Part shown: one piece after another, positions 33,585-45,374 of the stretch
How the letters are laid out: every line of letters starts with the position of its first letter
Numbering within the stretch: the first letter of the stretch is position 1
Source: Gambelia wislizenii
Lineage: Eukaryota > Chordata > Lepidosauria > Squamata > Crotaphytidae
DNA: 64,000 nt
Assembly (NCBI GenBank): GCA_030847615.1
Contig: JAUMIR010000001.1
Span: 293,286,187-293,350,186 of the forward strand
Direction of reading: 5' to 3'
Program-made: the position numbers and the translations under genes
The notes under the pieces: generated by a model
What the model was told of the DNA's origin: nothing
Seen by the model: the letters and a program-made list of their open reading frames with translations, nothing else
Databases searched by the model: none

Positions 33585-34440
33585 TAAAAAAATAATAATA
33601 ATATTTTATTGTTTTATAATAAAATACGAAACATTTAACAAAGGAAAAACAGCCACGATGTATAATGTAATTGAAGCATAGAGTGTTTGTTACTTCTCCC
33701 CAAGTGCAAAGGTAAAAGTCCAGTCACATCCAAAGTAGAACAGAAACTGGTTCAAGTCACTTTGAGGCATTAAAAACGTCCTTCCACAGGTGTCGTTGGT
33801 TTCCTGGTGGTTGAAGTTGTCGTGTGTTTTTGGAAATACAGTCTATCAAAATAAACCAGTCCTCATAAAATGCATTGGTTTTCATGTGACCATTACAGAC
33901 ATGAACAGAATGTGATACTTTTTCAGATAGCCAAGACTCCCATATTTTCCCCCACCACCCCTCAATTGAAAATTTGCCAGTTTTCCAATGTTTGGCTATT
34001 TCATTTCAAGCAGCAGCTAATAGAAAGGCAATCAGTTTTCTATGTTTTAGGGATTTATTACTCTCTAGATATAAGGACAATAACAATAGTGCTGGGCAGG
34101 GTTTAACTCGCTGTTGAGTGATGTTAGAGATGTATATCACAACTTTTTTCCAGAAAGTTTGTACAAGTGGGCAATCTAGCCACATATGTAAATATGATCC
34201 CCTTGCACCACAACCTCTCCAACATATTGGCATTATGGTGAGTACCATCCTAGAAAGCTGAAGCGGGGTTAGATACCATTTATTTATGAGTTTCATTGTG
34301 GTTTCTTTAATAGCAGCCCACCTGGATTTATAAGGGGGTGAGGACCAAATACAGTCCCATTCATTTTCATCTATATTGAGATCTAAATCTGTTTGCCAAA
34401 CCATATGCATCCATTGGCCTTTACCAGATTGTGTGTCAGA
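33585..34440 (-). mobile_element. L1 LINE 3' end with ORF2 C-terminus
   Basis: The minus-strand frame (34410-34006) reads KWYLTPLQLSRMV, ICWRGCGARGSYLHMWLDCP and LVQTFWKKV, the cysteine-containing L1 ORF2 C-terminus, followed by 3' UTR to about 33590. Confidence 0.8.
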
Positions 34441-34590
34441 CTTTCAATGTTACTGTGAATTTGTTTGTACTTACTGTAGATTAGAGCTTAGAATTAACTT
34501 GTCGATTAACTGTCATGTAACAAGCCCACTGGTTTCCCCTAGTGATATCACCTAAGTGTCTAGATTCCCTAAAGCTAAATATGCTTTATA

Positions 34591-34824
34591 GATTTTCCTT
34601 GTTTTTTTTCTGGGCTGTGAGGCCCTGTTCTGGAATAGTTTATTTCTGATGTTTCACCTGCATCTGTAGCTGGCATCTTTAGAAAAGATTTCTCTGAAGA
34701 TGCCAGGCACAGATGCAGGCGAAACGTCAGAAATAACGTCTTCCAGAACACGGCCTCACAGCCTGGAAAAAAACCCAAGGGAAATCTATGGATGCTGGCT
34801 GTGAAAGCCTTTACTTCACAATGG
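34591..34824 (+). mobile_element. Foldback SINE-like element (copy B), 8-bp duplication TTTATAGA
   Basis: Begins GATTTTCCTTG; arms TGGGCTGTGAGGCCCTGTTC and CACGGCCTCACAGCCTGG; ends with CTGTGAAAGCCTTTACTTCA and ACAATGG. TTTATAGA flanks it (34585-34592 overlapping the start, and 34825-34832). Same orientation as copy A. Confidence 0.8.
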
Positions 34825-35019
34825 TTTATAGAATTAGGTCATTAGAATTTGTTAGGGTAGGGTCCTTTCCCTTGTCATTTTCAGTAAAAGAGGAAGGACT
34901 GATGCCTCAGAAGAAATATTAGAATTGGTATAAATGTGTCACATAACTCTGTTTGAATAATCTGTGTAATTTCTTTGAGGAGACAGCAGGGAGGGAAAAG
35001 GGAAAGAGAACTTTCGGTA

Positions 35020-37130
35020 GCCCAGATCGAAATATTTATTTAATTTATATCCCACCTTGTTCCCAGCATGGGATCCAAGGTGGCATATGACCTTTTAAAA
35101 ACACAATACAACTAAAAAAACTCAGTACAGAAGTTAAAACATAATTAAACTGAACTTCTATTTAAAAAACACAAGTTAAAATGTAAATTAAAAGCAGTTT
35201 TAAAAAATATTTTTTATTAAAAAAAGAAAAAGTGTAAGAAACCGATAAACTTACATACATTTTTCTCAAACATATATCATAACAACATAATACAATCCAA
35301 CATTCTATCTTCCTTCTTTCATCTCACTAGACATCACTTTCCTCACTACATTCTTCTTCCTATATCACTTCCATTAAAATGAAAATTAAAAACAGTTTTT
35401 AAAACACATTTAAAACAACAGAATAAAATAGAAACACAACACCCCTCGCCCACATTAAAAGCTCTGTCTACTGCAGCATATTAAAAACCACAGGCCTCCT
35501 TAAATAAAAAGTTTTTATTGGCTGGAGGAAAGACAGCAGGGAGGGAGCCAGTTAACTTCCCAGGGAAGGCAGTTCCACAACTTGGGAGTAGCCACCAAGA
35601 AGACTCTCTCCTGTGTCCTCAACAGGCATGGCTCTGATGGTGGTGGGACCAAGAAAAAGCTTTCCCCCACTGGTCTTAGAACTCGGGCAGGCTCATATAG
35701 AGAGATACGTTTTTTTTAAAATAGTTTGGCTTTGTAAGACTTTAAAAGTCATAACCAGCACTTTGAATTCTACTTGGAAGTGGATCAGCAGCCAGTGGAG
35801 CTCTTTCAACAAGGGGGTTTTCTGATCCCTTATAACCTTCCCCAGTGAGCAATGACTGCAGTATTTTGGACCTGCTGAAGTTTCTGAACAGCCCAAATGG
35901 GATGTGATCAAGGCATGTGTCATTGTAGCCAGATCTGACATCTCAAGGAACAGGTGCAACTGGAACACCAATTTTAGCTGTGCAAATGCTCTCTTGCTTA
36001 CTGCCTAAACCTGGGCATCCAGACTCAGATTTGAGTCCAGAAGCACACCCAAGCTACAAACCTGAGATTTCAGGGGAAGTGTAACCACATCCAACACAAG
36101 TCAAATCTCTATTCCCCAGTCTGCCTTTCTACTGACCAGGAGTACTTCTACCTTGTTTGCATTAAATTTCAGTTTGTTCACTCCCATCTAGTCCCATTAC
36201 TAACAGCAGACACTGGATTAATATAGAGACAGCTTCCCTGGAATTGGATGGAAAGGAGAGATAGAGTTGGGTGTCATCAGCATACTGGTAAACTCCAGCT
36301 CCAAAACTCTGGACAACCTCTTCCTCCTCTCCCCTATCCTGGTTCCCGGCTGTCTTCCACTGCCATGGGGATCAAGGAAAGAAAGAGAGTGGCTGCCAGT
36401 TAAAGGGTTAAGCAAGCATTAAGTATTCAAAGGGAATATTGTTTAGTATACCTAAAAAAGAGGGTTATGGTTGAAACGTGTGGCAGTGCTTAGGGTGTGT
36501 GTGACAAAAGACTATATACACAAACAATGTGAAATATATGTAAGGCCACAAAGAAAACTCCAAAAGACTGAATGCAGCCTTAAGGCCACGGGTTTCCCAA
36601 CCCTGCCCTAGGCCTTGTCTCCTACTGCACTGAGAACCCTGGTAGACAAAGCTGGAAGAGGTTAACCACTCCTGCTTCATCCAGCCAGGTCTTTGTAATG
36701 CAAGCCAGGTCAGCATGCTCATCCAGGATCAAAGCTGGTTTTGCATTCACCAACCTGGCATTAAGCAGCAGCATTTTCAGCCCAGTGGGTCTGTTGCCAA
36801 AACTATACAAACTATTTGGGATGGGGGACAGTTTGGGGGAAACCAACATCTTCCTTCTCCAGTGGTGATAATACTGTCTTCCCAATCTGTATCTCCCTCT
36901 ACCCATTATTGTTGAAGTGGCTGCTCCCTGAACTGCTCCTATGCTCTCCAAAATACACATTTCTCCCCCTCCCACTTTTCCTTTTGCTGGTAGGGCCCAT
37001 TGTTTAACAAGACCTAAGAGGTATAAAAAAAGAATTTCCACCCCATTCCCCAACAGGGAACTGGCCCTCAACCTTGGTCCATCCCCGAAACAGCTCCCCC
37101 AAGGGGCAACCCCCCTCCTTTGGTGTTGCC
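35020..37130 (-). mobile_element. L2 LINE, 3' UTR, RT fragment and endonuclease start, with an L1 3' end nested
   Basis: The minus-strand frame at 37071-36622 contains GLKMLLLNARLVNAKPALI, LACITKTWLDEAGVVNLFQL and CLPGFSVQ, the start of the L2 endonuclease domain. 36415-36218 has a PNSISPFHP-type RT relic. 35500-36200 is L2 3' region. 35205-35365 is an L1-like 3' end (TTTTTATTAAAAAAAG start) lying within it. The middle of ORF2 is missing. Confidence 0.7.
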
Positions 37131-37627
37131 TTCTTAGGTAGCAACCCCCCTAGTGGCAACACTGCCACCCCAGGCAAGCAGCTTATATCTCCTTTCAGGA
37201 AGGAGACAGGTGTTCATTTGGCTAGTTAGCTGACTCAGTACTTGGGCTTTGGTTCCAGATTGAGATATTTGGGTTTGTGGCGGAGAAGAACAGCTAAGTT
37301 TGGGAAAGAAGAGTAGAAAAAAGTGAGTCTTGGAAGGAATTTTTTTGGGGGGAGGGATTTGTTTGTTTAGCAGGAGATGAAGTCACTCAAACAGCCAAGG
37401 CACTTCCAGAATGTCCTCCATGGGACCGTATGGAAGGAACGTGTCTGGAGTCTTTCCAGGGTGGGGATGCGTTGTGACTGTGTTCAGTAACTTCTCTACT
37501 GATGATGTGGATGATGATGATGATGTTAATATTTATTTCTTACCCACCTCTCCCTGTGGATCGAGGCAAGGAATAACCAGTTAAAATACAACAACAAATA
37601 GACAACACATTTAAAAACATGAACACC
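37131..37627. other. Unassigned intron 2 segment
   Basis: A GATGAT-rich stretch (37500-37535) and an L2-tail-like TATTTCTTACCCACCTCTCC at 37540-37590. Nothing coding. Confidence 0.35.
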
Positions 37628-37715
37628 AATATATATATATGTTATAAAATATAAAATATTTTATATTATATTTATATTATATTTTAACTGTTATAAAATA
37701 TATAACAGTTAAAAG
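37628..37715. repeat. AT-rich tract with perfect short palindrome
   Basis: (AT)n and ATATT-type repeats, including AACTGTTATAAAATATATAA followed by CAGTT, a near-perfect inverted repeat. Confidence 0.8.
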
Positions 37716-37774
37716 ACAATAACATCAATTTAAAACCATACAAATTTAAAACAATTCACAGTTTAAAATGCATA

Positions 37775-38417
37775 CTATATATACTTGTGTATAAGTTGAG
37801 AAATTTTAGTCAAAAAAATCAACCCAAAAAACCTGGGTTGACTTATCCACAGGTCAATGTAAGTACTGTACCAAAACACTTATTTTTTTTAAAAAAGGAT
37901 CCATCCCCTTCTCCAAGTAGAGTGGCAAACAGCGAGAGCTTAGTCTAACCTGAGAGAAACTAAAAGAATTATCAACACCCCCCCCCCACTCTCTCTGCAG
38001 TGGCACCACTTCTGGCCTTTTTGAATGCCTGGGTGGGAAAATGGTGGTGACGGTAGCTCTTTGGCACTTTCCCTCATAGGAGCACTGAGAAAGTAAAGGG
38101 GGTTGGTACCTCATTTAAGTTCTCCCAGGATGGACTAAGCTCATGCCTTTCACCACTCAGAGAAGGGGATGGTTCCGTTTTTGATAAGAATTAATACTGT
38201 ACCTTAAATTTTATTGGAAAAGGAACCGTCCCCTTTTCTGAATAGAGTGGTGAGAGGCCTTTTTGAATGCCTGGGCTGGAAAGTGGTGGTGATGGCAGAT
38301 GGGGTGGCTGGCCCTGTGAGGCAGCACTGGAGCTTTATCCTACCTGTGGAATGACCCTCAATTTAGCCACAAATTATATCAAAATCCATGAGGTCAACTT
38401 ATACACAACTATATACG
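37775..38417. mobile_element. TIR element (TATACTTGTGTATAAGTTGA family) with internal direct duplication
   Basis: Left end ATATACTTGTGTATAAGTTG, right end CAACTTATACACAACTATAT: inverted repeats. Inside, CCTTTTTGAATGCCTGGG occurs twice (about 38016 and 38258), as does the phrase TCCCCTTCTCCAAGTAGAGT / TCCCCTTTTCTGAATAGAGT (about 37905 and 38230). Confidence 0.7.
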
Positions 38418-38429
38418 GCAATTTAAAAA

Positions 38430-39690
38430 ATCATCTGGATAGGCCTGCCAGAAGAAATTGGTCTTTAATGCTGTTTTAAACAAGATAGTGTATGGTAGTT
38501 TCTAGTTGTCAAATCTGTTCCAGCAGGTCATTCCAAAATTTGAGCCGGCTGATGAAAAAGTCCTCAGGTTAGCATTTGCCAGCCTGATCCTGACTGATTG
38601 AAGTACATGTCCCCCTGAAGACCTGAGTGTACAGGGCAGACAATATGGGAAAATAGGTTTTTCGTGGTTTTTTTCCCAGGCTGTGAGGCTTGTTCTGGAA
38701 AAAAACGGGGAAAAAACACAAAAAGCCCCAAAACTCCCCACGAAAACCTATGGATGCCAGCCATGAAAGACTTCAACTTTATATGGAAAAAGGTGATCCC
38801 ATAGGTAACCTGGTCCCAAACCATGTAGGGCTGTAAAGGTAACAACCAATGCTTTGTTCCTTGCCCAGAAACTAATTGGCAGCCAGAGGAGTGAGTTTCA
38901 TATAGATGTCCTAGATGCACTCCTAGATGCACCAGTAATTAACCTGGCTGCCATATTTTGCACTCATGGAAGTTTCTGAACTAGGTACGGAGTTAGCCCA
39001 ACATACAGCACATTGCAGAAGTCTAGCCTTGAGGTTACCAGTGTGTCCACTATCATCTACATTCATTCAGAGGAGACACACTATCCTTAGCTGAGGCTAT
39101 TTTTGAAGGCATGGAGAAGTGTATTAGGGTATCATCAGCACACTGATAGCATCCTGCCCCATGCCTGTGGATGATCTCTCCCAGTGGATCCATGTAAACA
39201 GCATTGGGGATAGAATGGCAATTGTGGCATGCTATATAACAGCTCCTTTTTTGAGTAGCAGCTATCCCCAAACACCACCATCTGAAACCTATCCAAGAGA
39301 TAGGACCAAAACCACTGAAGCACAGTGCCCCTGATTCCCAAACCCCTTAGGGGTTTCAGAAGGATATCCGGGTTGATGGTATTGAGTACTGCTGAGAGGC
39401 TCAAAAGAACCAATAGGGACACACCCCTTCTGTCAATGCTTAGGTAAAGATCATCCACTGAGGTGACCATAACAGTCTCAGCTCCATATCCTTCTCTGAA
39501 GCCAGTTTGAAATGGGCCTAGAAAACCTATATCATCCAAGACTGTCTGGAGCTGGAAGGCAACTGCTCTCTCAATCACCTTGCCCAAAAGAGGAAGATTT
39601 GATACTGGTCTATAGTTGTTAAAGTCAAGAGGATCCAGAGAGGGCTATTTACCAAGGCTTCGACAGGATCTTTGGTGATACCAGCCATAA
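38430..39690 (-). mobile_element. L2 LINE, RT to 3' UTR, antisense
   Basis: The minus-strand frame 39587-39135 reads GKVIERAVAFQLQTVLDD, GPFQTGFREGYGAET, LLVLLSLSAVLNTINPDI and LGIRGTVLQWFWSYLLDR, an RT block with decayed catalytic region. The 3' UTR extends to about 38430 and is interrupted by a foldback element at 38655-38781. Confidence 0.82.
38655..38781 (+). mobile_element. Foldback SINE-like element (copy C), shortened
   Basis: Starts AGGTTTTTCGTGG and includes CCCAGGCTGTGAGGCTTGTT; ends ATGCCAGCCATGAAAGACTT then CAACTTT. TATGGGAAAAT (38644-38654) and TATGGAAAA (38782-38790) are an imperfect duplication. Its middle is shortened and A-rich. It sits in the L2 3' UTR. Confidence 0.65.
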
Positions 39691-40983
39691 AACCCTCTAA
39701 GGCTTTCTAGAATCCTGAAGGATCTATTAGCTTTCAAGGGTGGACCAACAAAACTCTAGTAGTACATATGTGTGCACAGGAACACATATTCAAGAAGGCG
39801 CTTCATATCCATCTGTAAAGACATAATTGGAGTCATTTTACCAGATGGAGCTAAGATACTACAAAATAGGTGTTGTCTTTTGTAAATACGGATTGTTGGC
39901 ACATATGAACCATCATTGCTGTCTTGAGAATCTTGAGTATTCTGAGAATTGCTGTTTTTTGGAGAGCACAGATGCTTTGGGTTTCACCTTACATGTATTT
40001 AGCGGGGGTGGGGGAGTTAGTGTATCTTCTTGGTAAACTTACCAGCTGAAACCTGAAATCTTCATCTGAAACTCTCAGTATTATGAAATTGAAAGATGGG
40101 GTGGAACTGCTCAGGGCAGAGTGAATGAATAATTGGGATATGTACACTACAGTCTCCTGTTGTTACTGGACTGAATGTTACTGGACTGATCTGTAGGGCT
40201 GGTTGTGGTGTACTTATCAGTGTAAGCCTTCTATGTGGTGTCCTATTTGTGTCTAGGACTTTCATGCAACAGTGTATCAGTGCTATGTACAAATAAGCCA
40301 ATGTACAAGGTGTTGCAGTAAAGAAGCAGCTGATCTTGCCCTGACATCCATGTCGCTTCACTCTCCTGCCAGGATTCCCTCACAAAGAATGTGGATACTA
40401 TAAAAAAAAGTTAATCCTACCTTTTTAGACTTCCTTTTAAAAAAAATCCAACCTCAATGCATGTGGAGTTGGGCAGGACAGGGCCAGTACTGCCCTCTGG
40501 TGCCCTCTACAACATGTAAAACCTCCCCCTTTTGGTCAGCAATGTGTGAAGGGGGTCTGTGCTGTTGTCAGTGGGATGTTTCTTGCTCATGTAGCACTGT
40601 ACAACAGGCCTCAATGCTAAGCTTATCAGCTGTGACATTCCACTCACTGAGGGATTTATTGACAGAAGCTCAGTGTTTGCCTGCACATGACAAAGCAATG
40701 AGCTAAATTTAGGGCGGTAAGTATCACTTTATCATTGTGTATCCTCCAGCTGAGGTTGGCTTGTGACCTTTCGACCTCTTTGTATTATTGTCATTACAGT
40801 ATGATTTGTGGCATCTTTTATAGGCAATAAAAAACTTTTTTAGACATTTCAGAAAATATCACATGTGCTGCTGTGGCATATAATCCCACTCCATCTCCAA
40901 ACAAGTTTGTTGGTGTCTGCCGTCATCTAACCTTGTTTTATAAAAAAAGAACAATATGCTCAAATGCAGTTGTTAGTTCCTAC
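39691..40983. other. Unassigned intron 2 segment
   Basis: No repeat or exon recognised. Short open frames have no motif. Confidence 0.4.
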
Positions 40984-41078
40984 TTGGAATACAGTGCCTC
41001 GGAGTGTGGTGGAGTCTCCTTCTTTGGAGGTTTTTAAACAGAGGCTGGAGGGCCATCTGTCAGGAATGCTTTGATCCA
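40984..41078 (+). mobile_element. CR1 3' fragment
   Basis: GTGCCTCGGAGTGTGGTGGA, TCTCCTTCTTTGGAGG and GGAGGGCCATCTGTCAGGAA match CR1 at 61935-62025. Confidence 0.8.
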
Positions 41079-41140
41079 GTCCATTTCTACCCAACAGGCT
41101 CTCGGGAACTGACTCTTCCAGAAGGAAAGGGCCTTTCTTA

Positions 41141-42183
41141 GGAGATTTTTACACCGGAGCCAAAAGCCCCGTTTCTGTCCCGCAAGCCCCTCTCCCGTTC
41201 CTGCAACGGAATGGAGGTAAATGTTCTCACACTTACCTCCATTCCACTGCAGGAACGGGCTCCCTCCCTCCTTGCTGGCCAGCTGTAAATGCAGCCGTCG
41301 TAAGGCTGCCTTTACGACTGGCTGGCTGAAATCCCGGCCATTCTCATGATAGAATGGCCACATGGCAAATTCAAAAATACCTCCCCAACGTCAAAACACA
41401 AAACCAAGCCCCAAAACACAGGAAAAAAAAAAATACAAGTAACCCAGCGGGGGGGAAGGGTGCCACTTACCTGGATATCCCAATTGTGCCTGGAAGTGCT
41501 CGGCATGGACCTCCCTGTCGCAGTTGTCATTCCAGAACAGGAACAAGGCTTCTTTTCTCACACCCGTGATTCTGTTACAGAAACAGAATGGGTGGTTAAT
41601 AATGACATTATTATTATTATTATTATTTCTATCCCAGCAGCTTACATCATAAAAATCCAATAATTACATTAATACCCTAACCCACCCACCCCTTAAAACA
41701 ATATTAAATTAAACAGATTAAAAACGTACAATAATTAAAAGAGAAAAGAAAAAAAAATGAAATAATCCAGTGGTAGCTTAAGGGAAAAGGCAGTCGAATC
41801 TTCAGGCCGGGATAGCTATTCGGGAAAGGCCTGCTGGAAAAGATCTGTCTTGACAGCTTTTTTGAAGCTGTCTAAGGTGGTAATAAGACAGATCTCGTCT
41901 GGCAGGCCATTCCATAATCTGGGAGCAGCAGCAGAGAAGGCCCTCTGGGAGGTCATCAACAGCCTTGTTTTCATAGGTTGTAACAGATTCCTCCCAGAGG
42001 ACCGAAGTGCGCAGGGAGGGTAGTACGGAAGGAGACTTCTCCCCGTGAATACAATATCATGGAAAGAAAATGGAATAAGCATATGTTGAGGATGGATATG
42101 TGACGATAGCATGTGAAAGGAAAAATCTGTAGTGATCCTGTAATGTTATTATAATGGTTTACTTAGCAGGTGTGAAAATCTCC
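41141..42183. mobile_element. MITE, GGAGATTTTCACACGGGG family (copy 2), interrupted by L2
   Basis: Left end GGAGATTTTTACACCGG after TTA (41138-41140), right end GGTGTGAAAATCTCC before TTA (42184-42186). 41141-41585 matches the reverse of 63309-63929 (CTGGCCAGC, GTAAATGCAGCCGTCGTAAG, GCCACTTACCTGGATATCC). The stretch 41590-42115 is an L2 3' end inserted into it. Confidence 0.8.
41590..42115 (-). mobile_element. L2 LINE 3' end nested in a MITE
   Basis: The minus-strand frame 42112-41816 ends in TSQRAFSAAAPRLWNGLPDEI and TTLDSFKKAVKTDLFQQAF, the conserved C-terminus of L2 ORF2. A 3' UTR and ATTATTATT tail follow towards 41600. Confidence 0.88.
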
Positions 42184-42357
42184 TTAATCTGTTGTACTGT
42201 TTATAGCTTTTACTTTGTTAATGGCTATGTTTTAAATGATTTTAAAAGTCTGTAAGACAGTTTAATTACATTTTGAACGTAATGTAATTGTTGTATGTTT
42301 TTATGTACACATTTCAAAGTTTGTCTGTTGTAACATAATAGGAAAAAAGATGAGCGA

Positions 42358-42711
42358 CATAGGGAGCTGGGTATGTTTAGCCTGGAGAAGAGAAGGTTAA
42401 GAGGTGACATGATAGCCATGTTTAAATATTTGAAGGGATGTCATACTGAGGATGGAGCAGGCTTGTTTTCTGCTGCTTCAGAGACTAGGACACAGAGCAA
42501 TGGACTCAAACTACAGGAAAAGAGATTCCACCTAAAGATTAGGAAGAACTTCCTGACAGTAAGAGCTGTTCGGCAAATGGAATGCACCACCTTCTTTGGA
42601 GGTTTTGGAGGACAGAGGCTGGATGGCCATCTGTCGGGATTGCTTTGATTATTTATTCCTGCATGTCAGGGGGTTGGACTGGGTGGCCCTTGTGGTCTCT
42701 TCCAACTCTAT
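42358..42711 (+). mobile_element. CR1 LINE 3' part, split by a MITE
   Basis: Frame [20 protein letters not shown], then [20 protein letters not shown], ending at CCAACTCTAT. The remaining tail GATTCTATGATTCTA reappears at 43319-43333 after the MITE. Confidence 0.9.
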
Positions 42712-43315
42712 GGGCCCATCTAAATGGTTAAAATACCCCTCATGGAATTTGCTGGGAATCCTGCCTGTCTAAATAGTATCCAGCACCAATCCACACTATT
42801 TGGAAGGAAGGGGGGGGGGCAAAACAGCAAAAACAATGGAGTAAAAGCGTTCACAGATTTCCCCGTACTTTTTCAAAAACTGTGAGGGGGTATGTGCACT
42901 TCTGTGTTCATTTGGACTATTGAACAATAAAAACTTCAAAGGGAAGCACAAAGCTGATTGGCCGGGCGAGAGCGGGGGAGGGGCTTGCTAGCAGAACAAG
43001 CGCTCACTGCTGCCATGTTGGATTTTTACCTTAGCAATTTCTCACTAAGGCAATAAAACAGGATGAATATTTTCTGTTTTGCTTTCCTATAAAGTTGGAA
43101 AATCACTCTATCCTACCAGTGCACCTTGAGATGACTTTAAAAACAAAAACAAAAAGGCAGCAGTGAAGAACTAATGTGAGTAAATCACTCATGAGGAATG
43201 CAAGGCTTATGGGGCTTCCAAGGCCAGAAAAACCATTTAGATATGTTGCTGCTGCTGTGAAATGCCAATACTACAAGGTACTATGGATTCCCCCCCCCCT
43301 CGTGTAGATGGCCCC
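42712..43315. mobile_element. MITE, GGTCCCRTCTAYAC family (copy 2), inside a CR1 tail
   Basis: Left end GGGCCCATCTAAATGG, right end CGTGTAGATGGCCCC. About 604 bp. It contains a poly-G tract (42810-42818), a poly-C tract (43291-43299) and a CTAAGG inverted pair. Confidence 0.75.
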
Positions 43316-43339
43316 AAAGATTCTATGATTCTAAAAGGG

Positions 43340-43440
43340 AGAAAGGCAGGAAAAGGAATCTAGCAGCAACTTTAAGACTGTTTTATATTTTAGCATGAGC
43401 TTTCATGGATATCAATCCACTTCCTTGGATGCAGTGGCAG
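43340..43440. mobile_element. Candidate interspersed repeat (GCATGAGCTTTCATGGAT)
   Basis: TAGCATGAGCTTTCATGGAT and ATCAATCCACTTCCTTGGAT resemble a repeat common in reptile genomes. Class not assigned. Confidence 0.4.
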
Positions 43441-44510
43441 AGTGATATTAAAGCCTCAAGTAATGCTGTGCTATGGCTAGTTTCCATGGTGCTATTGGAA
43501 CTTGACATACCCAACCAAGGGATGACTATGGGAATGGCTCTTCCCCAGCCACAAGCCCTCCCCTCCTGAAACTGGGGTTAATTCCAGGGTCAGGGAAAAC
43601 TGTAGCAGAGGCTGCTGGGACTTTTCAGGCCCTGCACCAGTGGCTCCATGAGATGAATCCAAGAAAGGGGCTTTCTGACCATAAGTGGTTGTGGCTGGTA
43701 CCTGTGGATATTTTTGTTGTTGTTGTTTTTAAATGTCTTGTAGAAATTGAAGAGATGGACAAAAATGTATTTATTTATTCAGTACTTCGGCTCCTACTAA
43801 GCAACATCTAAACTTTTTTTTTTTTTAGTGTCCCACTCTTTGTTCTAATGTTATCCAGTACTTGGAAAGTTTCCTTTTAATAGCAATTAGTTCCTGTAAC
43901 AGTGCTTTTAAAAGATTCATTCTCATTTCAGTGTTTACTCTCCTTAGTGGATCACTCATTTCTTACTTTCTTTTATTTAAAAATAAAACAACTCTTAGCT
44001 GTGATAAGAGAATGCTATAAAACTCTTCTCAAAAAACCTCTAAAAATGTCCTGGGAAAGTAACTTTAAAAAGTAACTAGAAATGGCGACTCATTGCACTA
44101 ATAAAGCAGTGTTCTCCTTCGTTTTGTTCATTTTGAAATATAACTTTGTTGTGCCTTCGGTAACAAAAAGATTACAAAGGAAACTGTGTTATGTCATTTC
44201 ATTACTTCTGAGTTCTGCTGTCAGCCCGGGATTTATACATACCAAAAGATTTCCTCCTATGAAATGCTGCATCTTCTACTCAAACTCATTTCACACTTAC
44301 ATACCAGTATCTCTCACCAGAGGTCGCTTCTCAGTATGTCCAGCTCTGTAGTTTTCTCCTCTCTCACTAGAGGTCCCCTATGAACCATCCAGCCCCCCCT
44401 CTCCCTCCCTCCTTCCCCCTCTGTCATCCCTGTGCAAGATATTTTCAATATTTCATTATATTATCAGTTGATATAAAGGCTTGTTGTCTTTGATCAAGAA
44501 ACTGAGAGAC
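43441..44510. other. Unassigned intron 2 segment
   Basis: No repeat recognised. An 89-aa open frame at 44082 begins with a hydrophobic stretch but has no motif. CT-rich tract at about 44390-44420. Confidence 0.4.
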
Positions 44511-44518
44511 ACCAGGTG

Positions 44519-44714
44519 TGAAGTCGAAGGCTTTCACGGCCAGCATCCATAGATTTTCCTTGGTTTTTTTCTGGGCTGTGAGGCCGTGTTCTGGAATAGT
44601 TTCTTTCTGACATTTTGCCTGCATCTGTGGCTGGATGCAGGCAAAACGTCAGAAAGAAACTATTCTAGAACACGGCCTCACAGTCTGGAAAAAACCCAAG
44701 GGAAATCTATAGAA
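44519..44714 (-). mobile_element. Foldback SINE-like element (copy D), reversed, 8-bp duplication ACCAGGTG
   Basis: ACCAGGTG at 44511-44518 and 44715-44722. The + strand starts with the family's 3' tail reversed (TGAAGTCGAAGGCTTTCACG), then arm TGGGCTGTGAGGCCGTGTTC...CATCTGTGGCTGG and its inverse GAACACGGCCTCACAGTCTG, ending AAATCTATAG. It lies about 400 bases upstream of exon 3. Confidence 0.85.
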
Positions 44715-44722
44715 ACCAGGTG

Positions 44723-45128
44723 CTTCTAGACAGAGGTGTTACCATGCAGTTGCACTGCCTCATTCATGGAATTTTACAAGTGACACAGGAATTTTACATG
44801 ATGCTACCTTCCATTTGTAGCCTTCCTGTATTTTCCAACTACTATACTTTTCTCTTTTTTCTCTGATGGAATAACTGCCCTTAAGTGTTAATGCCAGGAG
44901 CCCACTGTCTGAAAGAACCCAACCAATGGTCAGAGTGCCTTTTTTTTAACGGAACCATTTGAAGATGGAGTAACACAGAGCTCTTCATCAAGCTAATGGC
45001 TAAGTTCACAGCTTTGTACAGTGAATGCAACATAAATCCTTTCATTCATGTTCCTAAATATGTACAATTGAAAACCTTTATGAGAAGATAGTGGACTTCA
45101 TACTGACCTTGTTTTGCCTGTTTTCCAG
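44723..45128. other. Intron 2 end before exon 3
   Basis: No repeat recognised. Contains the branch site region and the polypyrimidine tract (CTTGTTTTGCCTGTTTTCCAG) used by exon 3. Confidence 0.5.
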
Positions 45129-45374
45129 GTCAAGATACTTCAAGCAAAACTAAGCTGGGCCCTGTGGAGCTAACAGTGATCATAACTGTACCAATATGTG
45201 TCTTGTGTATCGCTTTAATGCTGACTGTGTACACATGCCAAGGCCACAGCTGCAAACTGAGGAAGAAAAGAAGGCCCAATATTGAAGAACCACTCTCTGA
45301 ATGCAATCTGGTGAATCCAGGGAAAACCCTCAAAGATCTCATTTTTGATATGACAACCTCAGGTTCTGGATCTG
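45129..45374 (+). CDS. ACVR1C: ACVR1C exon 3: transmembrane helix, juxtamembrane region and start of GS domain
   Basis: Acceptor ttttccag, donor gtatgtgt; length 246, phase 1 at both ends. The translation gives a short stalk ([13 protein letters not shown]), a membrane segment of about 23 residues ([19 protein letters not shown]), a basic stop-transfer run (KLRKKRRP), the conserved stretch [19 protein letters not shown], and TTSGSGS at the 3' end. The last is the serine/threonine-rich activation motif phosphorylated by type II receptors, and its final glycine codon is split with exon 4. Loss of this exon would keep frame but remove the membrane anchor and most of the GS box, the arrangement reported for soluble ALK7 isoforms in human. 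Confidence 0.96.

Noticed and set aside
44082..44351. Small secreted or membrane protein gene
   Set aside because: Hydrophobic start only. No splice context, no cysteine pattern or family similarity, AT-rich intron setting.
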